Below, piece after piece: positions 17,431-27,640 of a DNA stretch of 64,000 bases. The stretch is from Burkholderia sp. BCC0506. Its GTDB lineage: Bacteria; Pseudomonadota; Gammaproteobacteria; Burkholderiales; Burkholderiaceae. The notes beneath the pieces were generated by a model, which was given only the letters and a program-made list of their open reading frames with translations, was not told where the DNA came from and did no database searches. The DNA is taken from assembly GCF_902833145.1 (NCBI RefSeq), contig NZ_CADFEN010000018.1:1-64000 (forward strand), in the 5' to 3' direction. The translations under genes and the position numbers were made by a program. Every line of letters starts with the position of its first letter. Positions within the stretch are counted from its first letter, which is position 1.

Positions 17431-18057
17431 TCAGGGTTTGACGGCAATCACGCCCGACCAGCCGGGCAGATAGCGCGCGTCCTGGTCGTGCGCGCGACGC
17501 AGCGCGACGTCGAGCGCCTTCGCGAAGTTCTTGCGGATCTGGTCGAGCGTCACGTGCTGGCGCAGATAGTCGGCCCACAGGAATTCGCTGAACGGCGTCG
17601 CGTCCTTCGCATAGCCGCCGGCCGTGCGCAGTTCGCCGGCGAGGCTGCGGTACGGGTCGTCCTCGAGCCCCGTCAGCGCCTTCGGCAAGTGCGCATAGTC
17701 GCGCCGCGAGCCGTCCGCGCCGAACGGATGCACCCACTGGTTGTGTTCCATCATCCGCCAGAAGATCGTGTCGTCGAGCCACGACAGATCCTTCAGCAGC
17801 ATCGCGTTCACGCGCGACTCGCCCTCCTCGATCAGCGCGAGACCGAGATGGTGGTGATCGGTGATGTAATGCAGCCCGCCCGGGCCGAGCACGGCCGGGA
17901 ACCAGTGCGATTCGATCGCGGCCTTGCGGGCGCGCTTGTTCAGCGCCTTCCAGTGCTTGCGTTTCGCCTTGACTTCGCGATAGCCGACCGTCATCTGGGT
18001 CGGACGCAGCGCGTCGAGCCTGACGGGAATCAGATGAACGTCGTTGCCGAGTGCCAT
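17431..18057 (-). CDS. ParB-like (ParBc_2/Srx-type) protein
   Basis: A 208-residue soluble protein of the ParB/sulfiredoxin superfamily, ParBc_2 type. Visible family features are the N-terminal IPVRLDALRPTQMTVGYREV, where ParB box I sits, and YITDHHHLGLALIEEG, the H-rich counterpart of the GERR/HRR nucleotide-binding motif. There is no helix-turn-helix domain, so it is not a chromosome-partition ParB. The triple His could bind metal or nucleotide. It is followed after 24 bases by the SulP transporter gene. The function is unknown; the annotation is at family level only. Confidence 0.75.
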   Translation of the reverse strand: MALGNDVHLIPVRLDALRPTQMTVGYREVKAKRKHWKALNKRARKAAIESHWFPAVLGPGGLHYITDHHHLGLALIEEGESRVNAMLLKDLSWLDDTIFWRMMEHNQWVHPFGADGSRRDYAHLPKALTGLEDDPYRSLAGELRTAGGYAKDATPFSEFLWADYLRQHVTLDQIRKNFAKALDVALRRAHDQDARYLPGWSGVIAVKP

Positions 18058-18182
18058 GGTCGTACCCCATGTTGCGAAATTCCGGCAACGATACTCCTGA
18101 TCCTGCGAGCCGTTAATACGTCACGACCGCGATACACGCCCGGTTGACGATCTCTGACACCTGCCGCATGCACGACGCCGCG

Positions 18183-18725
18183 CTACGCGCGCAAATCGTC
18201 GCGTTCGAGACGATGACGAATGTAAGGAATGCCGTCGTGCACGACGCTCACGCGCCGCATGCCGAGCTTGCGCGCCACGTTCAGCGAGCCGTCGTTGGCC
18301 TCCGCGATATCGGCGATCACGCGCGGCAGGCGCACGGTATCGAACGCGTGCCGCACGACGGCCGCCGCGGCCTCGGTCGCGATGCCGCGCCCCCACGTCG
18401 CCCGCACGAGCCGCCAGCCGATCTCGACGTCGCGCGACCCGTCCTTGTAGTCGGGAATCAGCAGCATCCAGCCGATGAACACCTCGGGCGCGGCCTTCTC
18501 GAAGATCGACCAGTAGCCGAGGCCCGGCGGATAGTCGCGCGTGATGCGGTGCGTGACGAAGCGACGATGCTCGACGGGGTCGTGCCACGGGCCCGCGATG
18601 TGCCGCGTGACCTCGGGATCGCGATCCATCTCGATGCACGCATCGAGGTCGGCCAGCACGCGCGGACGCAGCCACAACCGGGCAGTTTCGAGCACGGGCA
18701 ATGTGTCGACGGAACGGTCGTTCAT
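18183..18725 (-). CDS. GNAT family N-acetyltransferase (RimJ/RimL-like)
   Basis: A 180-residue acetyltransferase of the Acetyltransf_3 type, which acetylates protein N-termini or small amines with acetyl-CoA. It opens with LETARLWLRPRVLADLDA, typical of RimJ/RimL relatives. The acetyl-CoA-binding motif A is EIGWRLVRATWGRGIATEAA, and IAEANDGSLNVARKLGM matches the SxxxxekxGF end motif. ATG 18725 has CAGGAG seven bases upstream; the open frame before it is rejected. It stands alone, divergent from the MFS gene. The substrate is unknown. Confidence 0.88.
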   Translation of the reverse strand: MNDRSVDTLPVLETARLWLRPRVLADLDACIEMDRDPEVTRHIAGPWHDPVEHRRFVTHRITRDYPPGLGYWSIFEKAAPEVFIGWMLLIPDYKDGSRDVEIGWRLVRATWGRGIATEAAAAVVRHAFDTVRLPRVIADIAEANDGSLNVARKLGMRRVSVVHDGIPYIRHRLERDDLRA

Positions 18726-19006
18726 CTGGACTCCTGATTCGGTGACGATACGCATCGCACGCATTACAGAACGGATACAAACAGCCTTCCGGAATGATAC
18801 AGGCACCTGTCGCGTGCCTCGCGCCGTGCCGTTTCCGTTTCCGAAACAGTGCATTTCGTAGGGATTATTCCCGATTCGGGGGTATCGCGCCCCACATCGC
18901 GCGGCGCGGAAGCCTACACTCGATCCATGCCCCCCGCGCCACGCGCGAGCCGGGCCGGCATCCGCATGCCTGTCGCGAACGCGCAAGCCAACGAGGAGAC
19001 CCGGAC

Positions 19007-20227
19007 ATGAGCTGGACCCGCGAGCAACGCAACGTCACGATCGCCGCCTACCTGGGCTGGACGCTGGACGCGTTCGACTTTTTCCTGATGGTGTTCGTGC
19101 TGAAGGATATCGCCGCGGAATTCGCGTCGACGATCCCGGCCGTCGCGTTCGCGCTCACGCTGACGCTCGCGATGCGCCCGCTCGGCGCGCTGATCTTCGG
19201 CCGGCTCGCCGACCGCTTCGGCCGCCGCCCGACGCTGATGGTCAACATCGCGTGCTATTCGCTGCTCGAACTTGCGTCGGGTTTCGCACCGAGCCTGACC
19301 GCGCTGCTCGTGCTGCGCGCGCTGTTCGGCATCGCGATGGGCGGCGAATGGGGCGTCGGCTCCGCGCTGACGATGGAAACCGTGCCGACCCACGCTCGCG
19401 GCGTCGTGTCCGGGCTGCTGCAGGCCGGCTACCCGAGCGGCTATCTGCTCGCGTCGGTCGTGTTCGGCCTGTTCTACCAGATCATCGGCTGGCGCGGGAT
19501 GTTCATGGTCGGCGTGCTGCCCGCGCTGCTCGTGCTGTACGTGCGCGCACACGTGCCCGAATCGCCTGCATGGAAACAGATGGAGAAGCGCCCGCGTCCG
19601 AGTCTCGGCGCCACGCTGAAACAGAACTGGAAGCTCACGATCTACGCGATCGTGCTGATGACCGCGTTCAACTTCTTCTCGCACGGCACGCAGGATCTCT
19701 ACCCGACCTTCCTGCGCGAACAGCATCACTTCGATCCGCATACGGTGTCGTGGATCACGATCGTGCTGAACATCGGCGCGATCGTCGGCGGCCTGTCGTT
19801 CGGTGCGATCTCGGAGCGGATCGGCCGGCGCCGCGCGATCTTCATCGCCGCGCTGATCGCGCTGCCCGTGCTGCCGCTGTGGGCGTTCTCGAGCGGCCCG
19901 GTCGCGCTCGCCGCCGGCGCGTTCCTGATGCAGATCTCGGTACAGGGCGCGTGGGGCGTGATACCGGTTCACCTGAACGAGATCTCGCCCGACGAGATCC
20001 GGGCGACCTTCCCCGGCGTCGTCTATCAGCTCGGCAACCTGCTTGCATCGGGCAACGCGACGATGCAGGCGTCGCTCGCCGTGTCGAACCACGACAATTA
20101 CGGCTTCGCGCTCGCGCTCGTGGCCGGCATCGTGGCCGTCGCGATCGCCGTGCTGATCCTGTTCAGCCGCGAACGACGCGGTATCGACATGACGCAATCG
20201 GTCAATACGCGTAGCGCCGTCGGGTGA
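19007..20227 (+). CDS. MFS transporter, sialate/lactate (SHS) type
   Basis: A 406-residue major facilitator with 12 predicted membrane segments, probably a proton-coupled carboxylate importer. The SHS-family N-terminus AAYLGWTLDAFDFFLMVFVLKDIA and the loop GRLADRFGRRPTL are clear, and the 2-3 region GIAMGGEWGVGSALTMETVP is typical of sialate/lactate carriers. ATG 19007 follows ACGAGGAGACCCGGAC. A frame opening at 18794 would add 71 residues that are not membrane-like. No catabolic gene lies in the same operon, so the substrate is open. Confidence 0.87.
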   Translation: MSWTREQRNVTIAAYLGWTLDAFDFFLMVFVLKDIAAEFASTIPAVAFALTLTLAMRPLGALIFGRLADRFGRRPTLMVNIACYSLLELASGFAPSLTALLVLRALFGIAMGGEWGVGSALTMETVPTHARGVVSGLLQAGYPSGYLLASVVFGLFYQIIGWRGMFMVGVLPALLVLYVRAHVPESPAWKQMEKRPRPSLGATLKQNWKLTIYAIVLMTAFNFFSHGTQDLYPTFLREQHHFDPHTVSWITIVLNIGAIVGGLSFGAISERIGRRRAIFIAALIALPVLPLWAFSSGPVALAAGAFLMQISVQGAWGVIPVHLNEISPDEIRATFPGVVYQLGNLLASGNATMQASLAVSNHDNYGFALALVAGIVAVAIAVLILFSRERRGIDMTQSVNTRSAVG

Positions 20228-20373
20228 ACCCGCACGTTGCGGCACCGCATCATCGCGCGCGCCCTGTCCCGCCGGGAGCGTGCGCCGCGCTTTCCGCAAC
20301 CGCACATCGAACTAGAGGAATTGGTCCAGATTCCGCGCTTGCCCGGCCTGCCCGCGTTTTTTTATCTTAATAA

Positions 20374-20386
20374 AAACGACTGTTTG
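20374..20386. promoter_or_regulatory. PsrA-type operator before TetR gene
   Basis: AAAC-GACT-GTTTG, preceded by A, 57 bases before the TetR start. Pseudomonas PsrA, a TetR regulator of fatty-acid genes, recognises (G/C)AAAC-N2-4-GTTT(G/C). The site lies in a short AT-rich stretch that probably also holds the promoter. Confidence 0.5.
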
Positions 20387-20442
20387 AATCAGATAATCAA
20401 ATCACCTGTTCGCGGCCGGGAAACCGGCATGGGAGGCGGAAC

Positions 20443-21264
20443 ATGGCAGTAAGTCAGGAGGGGCGGCCATCGGCGGGACGGCCGTCCGGGGCACGGTCAT
20501 CCGGCACGCGGCAGACCGGCGGGACGAAGGCGCGCATTCTCGATGCGGCCGAGGATCTGTTCATCGAACATGGCTTCGAGGCGATGTCGATGCGGCAGAT
20601 CACGTCGCGCGCGGCAGTCAATCTCGCCGCGGTCAACTACCACTTCGGCAGCAAGGAAGCGCTGATCCACGCGATGCTGTCGCGCCGGCTCGACCAGTTG
20701 AACCAGGAACGCCTCGGCATCCTCGACCGCTTCGATGCGCAGCTCGGCGCGCACATCACCTGCGAGCACGTGCTCGGCGCGATGTTCATTCCGGCGCTGA
20801 AGGCATCGCGCGATCCCGAACGCGGCGGGCCCGGGTTCCTCCGGCTGATCGGCCGTGCTTACACCGATCCGTCGCCGTTCGTGCGCAACTTCCTGACCGC
20901 GCACTACGCGAGCGTCGCGGGCCGCTTCTTCGACGCCTTCCAGCGCGCGCTGCCGCACTTGCCGCGCACCGAGCTCGGCTGGCGGCTGCACTTCGCGATC
21001 GGCGCGCTGTCCGGCGCGCTCGCGGGTGCCGAAACGGAAAGCCTGATCGACGAATTCTCGCAAGGCCGCACGATGAACGACGTGCAGATGATCGCGCGGC
21101 TGTCGTCGCTGATCGTCGCCGCGCTGAAGGCGCCGATGCCCGACAGCGCGCAACTGTCGATCTTCGCGGCGGTGCTCGACGACGCGGGCGCCAGCGAAGC
21201 GTTCGGGCTGCCGCAGTCGGGCGCGACGACCGCCGAGACGGCAACGCTGCATTCCACGAACTGA
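20443..21264 (+). CDS. TetR/AcrR regulator, PsrA-like
   Basis: A 273-residue TetR regulator. A flexible Gly/Ser/Arg-rich leader (1-28) precedes the helix-turn-helix domain at about 29-75 (ARILDAAEDLFIEHGFEAMS, then NLAAVNYHFGSKEALIHAML). The ligand domain follows, with PGFLRLIGRAYTDPSPFV typical of the PsrA/FadR-like group of Burkholderia and Pseudomonas. The start ATG 20443 has GGGAGGCGGAAC upstream. The long-chain acyl-CoA ligase gene follows after 158 bases on the same strand, so control of fatty-acid activation by acyl-CoA or free fatty acid is likely. A PsrA-type operator lies upstream, suggesting autoregulation. Confidence 0.85.
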   Translation: MAVSQEGRPSAGRPSGARSSGTRQTGGTKARILDAAEDLFIEHGFEAMSMRQITSRAAVNLAAVNYHFGSKEALIHAMLSRRLDQLNQERLGILDRFDAQLGAHITCEHVLGAMFIPALKASRDPERGGPGFLRLIGRAYTDPSPFVRNFLTAHYASVAGRFFDAFQRALPHLPRTELGWRLHFAIGALSGALAGAETESLIDEFSQGRTMNDVQMIARLSSLIVAALKAPMPDSAQLSIFAAVLDDAGASEAFGLPQSGATTAETATLHSTN

Positions 21265-21422
21265 GCCGCGCGAGGCCACGCGCGGCTTCCTGTTCACGAT
21301 TTGACCGATACGCGCGATCGGGCGCGGCGTCGAGACGCCCGCGCCGGCCGACCGCGAAGCACAGGGCATGGGCAGGCGCCGAAGCGCCGGCCCATGCCGA
21401 GAGCCAAGACCGGAGACACGTC

Positions 21423-23177
21423 ATGTCATCTTCCGCAGCAACCACCTCGGCCCAGATTCCGCCGAACACCGACGGCATCTGGTACGCGTCGTACCCGCCC
21501 GGCGTTCCGCACGAGATCGACGTCACGCAATATGCATCGCTCGTGCAGTTCTTCGACGAATGCACCACCCGCTTCGCCGACCGCGTCGCGTACGTGAGCG
21601 CCGGCGCGTCGATGACCTACCGCGCACTCGCGCAGAAGGTCGACGCGTTCGCGTCGTACCTGCAAAGCCTCGGCGTGAAGCCCGGCGACCGCGTCGCGAT
21701 CATGCTGCCGAACACGTTCCAGTATCCGGTCGCGCTGTTCGGCACGCTGAAGGCCGGCGCGATCGTCGTCAACGTGAATCCGCTCTACACCGTGCGCGAA
21801 CTCGCGCACCAGTTGAAGGACAGCGGCGCGCAGACGATTGTCGTGTTCGAGAACTTCGCGCGCACGCTGCAGGACGCGCTGCCGGAAACGCAGGTGAAGC
21901 ACATCGTCGTCACCGCACTCGGCGACCTGCTCGCCGACGGTTTCAACGCGAAAGGACGCCTGATCAATTTCGTGCTGAAGCACGTGAAGAAGCTCGTGCC
22001 GGCCTATCACCTGCCGCAGGCGATCCGGCTGCGCTCCGCCCTCGCGCTCGGCGCGCGCGGCAAGCCGCAGCCGGTGCAGGCCACGCGCGACGATCTCGCG
22101 TTCCTGCAGTACACGGGCGGTACGACCGGTGTCGCGAAAGGCGCGATGCTCACGCACGGCAACCTGATCGCGAACCTGCTGCAGGCGAAGGCCTGGATCG
22201 CCGACCAGGTATCGGGCGACGTCGAGACCGTGCTCACGCCGCTGCCGCTCTATCACATCTATTCGCTGACGGTGAACGCGTTCATCTTCATGGGCCTCGG
22301 CGGGCGCAACATCCTGATCGCGAATCCGCGCGACATGAAGATGGTGATGAAGATCATCCGCCACGAAACGTTCACGGGAATCACCGGCATCAACACGCTG
22401 TACAACGCGTTTCTCGACAACGAGGAATTCCGCAAGCGCGACTTCTCGAAGCTCAAGCTCGCGATGGCGGGCGGGATGGCGATGCAGCGTGCGGTCGCCG
22501 AGCGCTTCCAGCAGGTGACGGGCCGGCCGGTGGTCGAAGGCTACGGCCTCACCGAGTGCTCGCCGATCGTCACGATGAACCCCGTGGACCTGAACGACAT
22601 GGCCGCGTTCAGCGGTTCGATCGGCCTGCCCGCGCCGTCGACCCTCGTGCGTTTTCGGCGCGAGGACGGCACCTGGGCCGCCATCGGCGAGCCGGGCGAG
22701 CTGTGCGTGCACGGCCCGCAGGTGATGCGCGGCTACTGGCAGCGCCCCGACGAGACGGCCAAGGTGATCGACGCCGACGGCTGGCTCGGCACCGGCGACA
22801 TCGGCGTGATGGACGAGCGCGGCTTCATCCGCCTCATCGACCGCAAGAAGGACATGATCCTCGTGTCGGGCTTCAACGTGTATCCGAACGAGATCGAGGA
22901 AGTGCTCGTGATGCATCCGGGCATCAGCGAGGCCGCGGCGATCGGCATTCCGGACGAGGTACAGGGTGAACGGATCAAGGTGTTCGTCGTGCGCCGCGAC
23001 CCGACGCTGACGGTCGAGGACGTACTCGCGCACTGCCGCAAGAACCTGACCGGCTACAAGATGCCGAAATTCGTCGAGTTCCGCGACGCGCTGCCGCAGA
23101 CGAACGTCGGCAAGATCCTGCGCCGCGCGCTGCGCGACGAGGAACTCGCCAAACTCAATGCCGCGAAGCAGGCCTGA
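21423..23177 (+). CDS. fadD: Long-chain-fatty-acid-CoA ligase
   Basis: A 584-residue AMP-forming acyl-CoA synthetase that activates long-chain fatty acids for beta-oxidation or lipid synthesis at the inner membrane. The ATP/AMP P-loop YTGGTTGVAKGAMLTH lies near 229-244 and the AMP-binding motif GYGLTECSP near 374-382. GWLGTGDIGVMDERGFIRLIDRKKDMI carries the adenylation Asp and hinge, and the C-terminal lysine lies in QTNVGKILRRALRDEE. Length and motifs match E. coli FadD. The Shine-Dalgarno CGGAGA lies eight bases before ATG 21423. It is followed 29 bases later by the DUF1571 gene. Confidence 0.94.
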   Translation: MSSSAATTSAQIPPNTDGIWYASYPPGVPHEIDVTQYASLVQFFDECTTRFADRVAYVSAGASMTYRALAQKVDAFASYLQSLGVKPGDRVAIMLPNTFQYPVALFGTLKAGAIVVNVNPLYTVRELAHQLKDSGAQTIVVFENFARTLQDALPETQVKHIVVTALGDLLADGFNAKGRLINFVLKHVKKLVPAYHLPQAIRLRSALALGARGKPQPVQATRDDLAFLQYTGGTTGVAKGAMLTHGNLIANLLQAKAWIADQVSGDVETVLTPLPLYHIYSLTVNAFIFMGLGGRNILIANPRDMKMVMKIIRHETFTGITGINTLYNAFLDNEEFRKRDFSKLKLAMAGGMAMQRAVAERFQQVTGRPVVEGYGLTECSPIVTMNPVDLNDMAAFSGSIGLPAPSTLVRFRREDGTWAAIGEPGELCVHGPQVMRGYWQRPDETAKVIDADGWLGTGDIGVMDERGFIRLIDRKKDMILVSGFNVYPNEIEEVLVMHPGISEAAAIGIPDEVQGERIKVFVVRRDPTLTVEDVLAHCRKNLTGYKMPKFVEFRDALPQTNVGKILRRALRDEELAKLNAAKQA

Positions 23178-23206
23178 CCGATCCATCGCTCCGGGAGACG
23201 CTGTCG

Positions 23207-24121
23207 ATGAACGAAGGAATCAAACGCCGCGCGCGGCATGCGGCGGCGGCCGTCGCGTGCGTGCTGTCGCTCGCGCAGACGGGCCTGCATGCCCAGGAAA
23301 CGGCCGGCGCCGCGAGCGCGGCACCGGCCGTCGATCTGCCCGCGGATCTCGCAAAGGTCGCGCACGAGCCGGTCGCGCAACAGGCGCGCTGGCTGCGCAC
23401 GGCGGCCCAGCGCGGCACGCTCGCGCAACTCGACGACGCGACGCTCACGGCGCTCTTCAAGGCACTCGATCCGTTCGCCGTGCCGCTCTATATCCGCAAC
23501 GGCCCGAACGGCTACCCGTCCTACCAGTTCACGATGGTGCGTCAGGAGCGCATCAGCGGGAAATGGTCCGACACGCCCGATCGCATGCTGGTGAAGACGA
23601 CCCGCGAGCCGCTGCGCGTGTACGCGAAATGGCTGCCGGGCGGCGCCCATGCCGGGCAGGAGACCATCTACGACACGACACAGCGCAAGGACGAGATGTT
23701 CGGCCATCTCGGCGGCCTGCTCGGCAAGATACCGCTGTGGACGGCGATCGACGGCGCGCTGGCGCGTGCGCAGTCGAATCACCAGGTGAAGGATCTCGGC
23801 ACGGAGTTCATCGCGAACCTGTACCTGACCGAAGGGAAGAAATACGTGGAAGCCGGCGTGCAGCGACCGACCGACGTGAAAGCCACGACGATCGGCGGCG
23901 TGCGCGTCGTCGCACTGACCTACGAAACGCCGACCGGCCGGCCGCAGTTCTATGCGAAAAAGGAAGTGCTGGGGCTCGACCTGCACGCCCCCTATTTCCG
24001 GACCGTCGAATCCTATGACAACGACGGCAGGATCTTCGAGCGGATCGTCATCGAGAAAATCGCGCCGGCGACCTTCGACGACACCGCATTCGACCCGAAA
24101 AACCCCGACTACGCGTTCTGA
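23207..24121 (+). CDS. DUF1571 domain exported protein
   Basis: A 304-residue predicted periplasmic protein. The signal peptide runs to about residue 30 (VACVLSLAQTGLHAQE). The body has the DUF1571 pattern: RISGKWSDTPDRMLVKTTREPLRVYAKWLPGG, then AGQETIYDTT, then VEKIAP-like closing strands (IVIEKIAPATFDDTAFDP). The family is uncharacterised; the beta-rich fold may resemble lipoprotein carriers, which is speculation. It lies 29 bases downstream of fadD, so co-transcription is likely and a link to lipid handling is possible. Confidence 0.72.
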   Translation: MNEGIKRRARHAAAAVACVLSLAQTGLHAQETAGAASAAPAVDLPADLAKVAHEPVAQQARWLRTAAQRGTLAQLDDATLTALFKALDPFAVPLYIRNGPNGYPSYQFTMVRQERISGKWSDTPDRMLVKTTREPLRVYAKWLPGGAHAGQETIYDTTQRKDEMFGHLGGLLGKIPLWTAIDGALARAQSNHQVKDLGTEFIANLYLTEGKKYVEAGVQRPTDVKATTIGGVRVVALTYETPTGRPQFYAKKEVLGLDLHAPYFRTVESYDNDGRIFERIVIEKIAPATFDDTAFDPKNPDYAF

Positions 24122-24148
24122 CGCGCGCTGACGGGGTTCGCCACGGGC

Positions 24149-24430
24149 TCAATCGTCATCGTCGTCGTGGTGCCGATGCCAGTGTTTGTAATAGTGCTTG
24201 CGCCACTTGCGATAGCGATCGTCGTCGTCATCGCCGTAATAGCCATACCCGTAGCCCGGATAGGCGACAACGGCGGGCTGCGGCGCTACATAGACCGGCG
24301 CCGGCTCGACATAGACCGGCGCCACAGGTACGCCGATGCCGACTGAAAGGTCCACGTGCCCCGCCATTGCACTACCGGAAACGAGCAACGCCATGCTTCC
24401 GATCACCCCTGCCATTTGCCTCTTGTTCAT
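24149..24430 (-). CDS. Small exported Asp/His/Tyr-rich protein
   Basis: A 93-residue protein with a Sec signal peptide (MNKRQMAGVIGSMALLVSGSAMAG). A Pro/Val/Tyr-rich middle (PVAPVYVEPAPVYVAPQPAV, then YPGYGYGYYG) is followed by an acidic-histidine tail with five Asp, a basic-aromatic stretch (RYRKWRKHYYKHWHRHH) and five more Asp. The composition suggests metal binding or an extended surface tether, but no catalytic domain is seen. ATG 24430 is preferred over upstream starts because it opens the signal peptide. It is convergent with the DUF1571 gene and divergent from hfq2. Confidence 0.65.
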   Translation of the reverse strand: MNKRQMAGVIGSMALLVSGSAMAGHVDLSVGIGVPVAPVYVEPAPVYVAPQPAVVAYPGYGYGYYGDDDDDRYRKWRKHYYKHWHRHHDDDDD

Positions 24431-24723
24431 GCTCCCGATCCCTGATTGGCCGGCCCGCCCGGCTCGCGCGATCAATGTAAGCGTGGCGTGCCTACCCAGG
24501 TGATACGAGGCTGCGAGAGTCGTAACGCGACGTAACGAAACGACGATGGCCATTCGGCCGAATCGCGAAAATGCGCCGGAACGTCTATAGTGGGTTACGG
24601 TTCGACACAATCACGACTGCGCGCTTCCCTATTGAACAGGGTAGAATTCCGCCAAACGCCTTGTGGACGAACACGCCACACACGCACAACATATTCTCTG
24701 ACGCAGGCTCCTGCCGCACCTCA

Positions 24724-25299
24724 ATGGCCAATCCCGCAGAATCCCATCCGCAAAACGACTTCATCAATTCGGCGCGCAAGGAACGTAAGCGTGTTGAAAT
24801 CTATCTCGTCAACGGCATTCGTCTGACGGGGTGTATCGAGTCGTTCGACCAGTATCTGGTGATGCTGCGCACCCCCGTGGGTCTGCAAGGCATCTACAAG
24901 CGCGCGATTTCCACGATCCAGCTCGACACGGGCGGCTCGCGCCCCGGCGGCGGCCCCCGCGGCCCGCGTACCGGCGGTCGCCCCGGCGGCCGTGAAGGCG
25001 GCGGTCATAGCCCGTACGGCTCGCACGGCGGCCCGCGCGAATCGCGCGGCGACGGCGGCTACGGCTCCCGCGAGCCGCGCGAAGGCTACGGTTCGCGCGA
25101 ACCCCGCGAGGGTTACGGCTCGCGTGAACCGCGCGAAGGCTACGGCGCGCCGCGCGAGCCGCGTGAACCGCGCGAAAGCTATGGCGCGCCGCGCGACACC
25201 GGCGACGCATCCGGCAACGCCGCGCCGTCCGACTCCCGCGGCGGCAACGGGCCGGTCATCGTGACGCGCCGCCGGCGAATCGTGCCGGACGGCCAGTAA
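24724..25299 (+). CDS. hfq2: RNA chaperone Hfq2 (long-tailed Hfq)
   Basis: Binds small RNAs and mRNAs and promotes their pairing. Residues 1-66 form the Sm fold: [21 protein letters not shown], then [15 protein letters not shown] (Sm1), then [10 protein letters not shown] (Sm2). The canonical YKH of Sm2 is YKR here (K59, R60). Residues 70-191 are a low-complexity Gly/Arg/Pro tail with three GYGSREPRE repeats (111-137) and degenerate copies. At 191 residues it is more than twice the length of standard Hfq. B. cenocepacia is known to carry such a second Hfq needed for stress survival and virulence. It has its own terminator and no operon partner. Confidence 0.92.
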   Translation: MANPAESHPQNDFINSARKERKRVEIYLVNGIRLTGCIESFDQYLVMLRTPVGLQGIYKRAISTIQLDTGGSRPGGGPRGPRTGGRPGGREGGGHSPYGSHGGPRESRGDGGYGSREPREGYGSREPREGYGSREPREGYGAPREPREPRESYGAPRDTGDASGNAAPSDSRGGNGPVIVTRRRRIVPDGQ

Positions 25300-25302
25300 A
25301 AC

Positions 25303-25334
25303 AAAAAGGGCAAGCCAAACCGGCTTGCCCTTTT
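25303..25334. terminator. Terminator between hfq2 and DUF2968 gene
   Basis: AAAAA-GGGCAAGCC-AAACC-GGCTTGCCC-TTTT. The perfect 9-bp stem is flanked by A and T tracts, so it can serve both convergent genes. Confidence 0.9.
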
Positions 25335-25381
25335 CACTTGTATGGCCGGCGCGGCATGTCGCCGCACCGCCGTTGCCCGGT

Positions 25382-26092
25382 TCAGCGCGCCGTCGTCGGC
25401 AGGCCCGCGTCGGCCTCGCGCTGCAGCGAACGCACCTGCTGCTGCAATGCCCGCAGCTGCGCCTGGAGCTGGGCCTGTTGCGCCTGCAATGCGGCCGTTT
25501 CGCTCCGCACGCTCTTCTGGCGATCCGCCACCGCCGCCTGCTGCTGGCGGGCGATCGAAATGTCCGCCTGCAGACGCCGTGCGCGGTCCTGCGTGACTTC
25601 GATCTGCTTGTCCATTTGCGCCTTCTGCGATTCCAGCTTCGCCGCCCGCAGCTCGTTGACGGCCAGCCGCTCCGCCTGATGCGAGAAATCGCGATAGATC
25701 GCTTCCGCGCGCGTTTCGTCGTAAGTCTTGATCACGCGCCAGAACGCCTTCTGCTGGAACAACGCGACGAAATACGCACCATCCTTGACGTTGAACAGCA
25801 GGCTGGCGCCGTAGCTGCCGTTGTAGCTCGTGCGCATTTCCGTCAGCGAGTGCGCCTGGATCTGGCGCTGCAAGTCGTCGACCGTGCTCGGCCCCGTCGT
25901 CTCGCCGGCCTGCGGCTGCACCGACGTCTGCGCCTGCGAATCGATCGCCGGAATCGCAGCCACCGGCGCCGACGCCTGCTGCACCGCCGACGGATCGCTG
26001 CCTGCCAGCCCCTGCGCGAACGCGCCCTGGATGCCTCCCACCATCGCGAGCGCCAATACGCTCACCCGCCCCAACCCCGTCATATGGCTCAT
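25382..26092 (-). CDS. DUF2968 coiled-coil exported protein
   Basis: A 236-residue protein with a signal peptide ending near AFAQG (about 27), a Ser/Ala/Gln-rich linker, and a DUF2968 core (DDLQRQIQAHSLTEMRTSYN, then GASLLFNVKDGAYFVALFQQ). A long C-terminal coiled coil (about 130-230) is rich in Gln, Ala and Leu. It is probably periplasmic. The family is uncharacterised and largely confined to Burkholderia and relatives. It lies downstream of the sigma-54 activator gene on the same strand, 54 bases after it, so it may be the last gene of the Tad region. Confidence 0.75.
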   Translation of the reverse strand: MSHMTGLGRVSVLALAMVGGIQGAFAQGLAGSDPSAVQQASAPVAAIPAIDSQAQTSVQPQAGETTGPSTVDDLQRQIQAHSLTEMRTSYNGSYGASLLFNVKDGAYFVALFQQKAFWRVIKTYDETRAEAIYRDFSHQAERLAVNELRAAKLESQKAQMDKQIEVTQDRARRLQADISIARQQQAAVADRQKSVRSETAALQAQQAQLQAQLRALQQQVRSLQREADAGLPTTAR

Positions 26093-26146
26093 GAAGTTTT
26101 ATTCCCGCCCGAGTCGTTGTAATTCACCGCGATTTTATCTCATTAA

Positions 26147-27553
<1,407 letters not shown>

Positions 27554-27640
27554 TCAGTAATTGACGGGTTGCTTGGCATTGCAGATCAGTGAGCGGTTCA
27601 AGCGGCGCCCCGCGTGCTTCAATGACAGAACGTTCAGGCA

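Noticed and set aside
14627-18088. Open frame of 1153 codons opposite the kinase, SulP and ParB-like genes
   Set aside because: Crosses several well-supported genes on both strands, Arg-rich without domains; a shadow.
18861-18872. GGGATTATTCCC near the MFS gene as an operator
   Set aside because: Only 4-bp arms; too short to stand out.
24551-24562. GGCC-ATTC-GGCC inverted repeat between the small Asp/His protein and hfq2
   Set aside because: 4-bp GC arms occur often by chance in this base composition.
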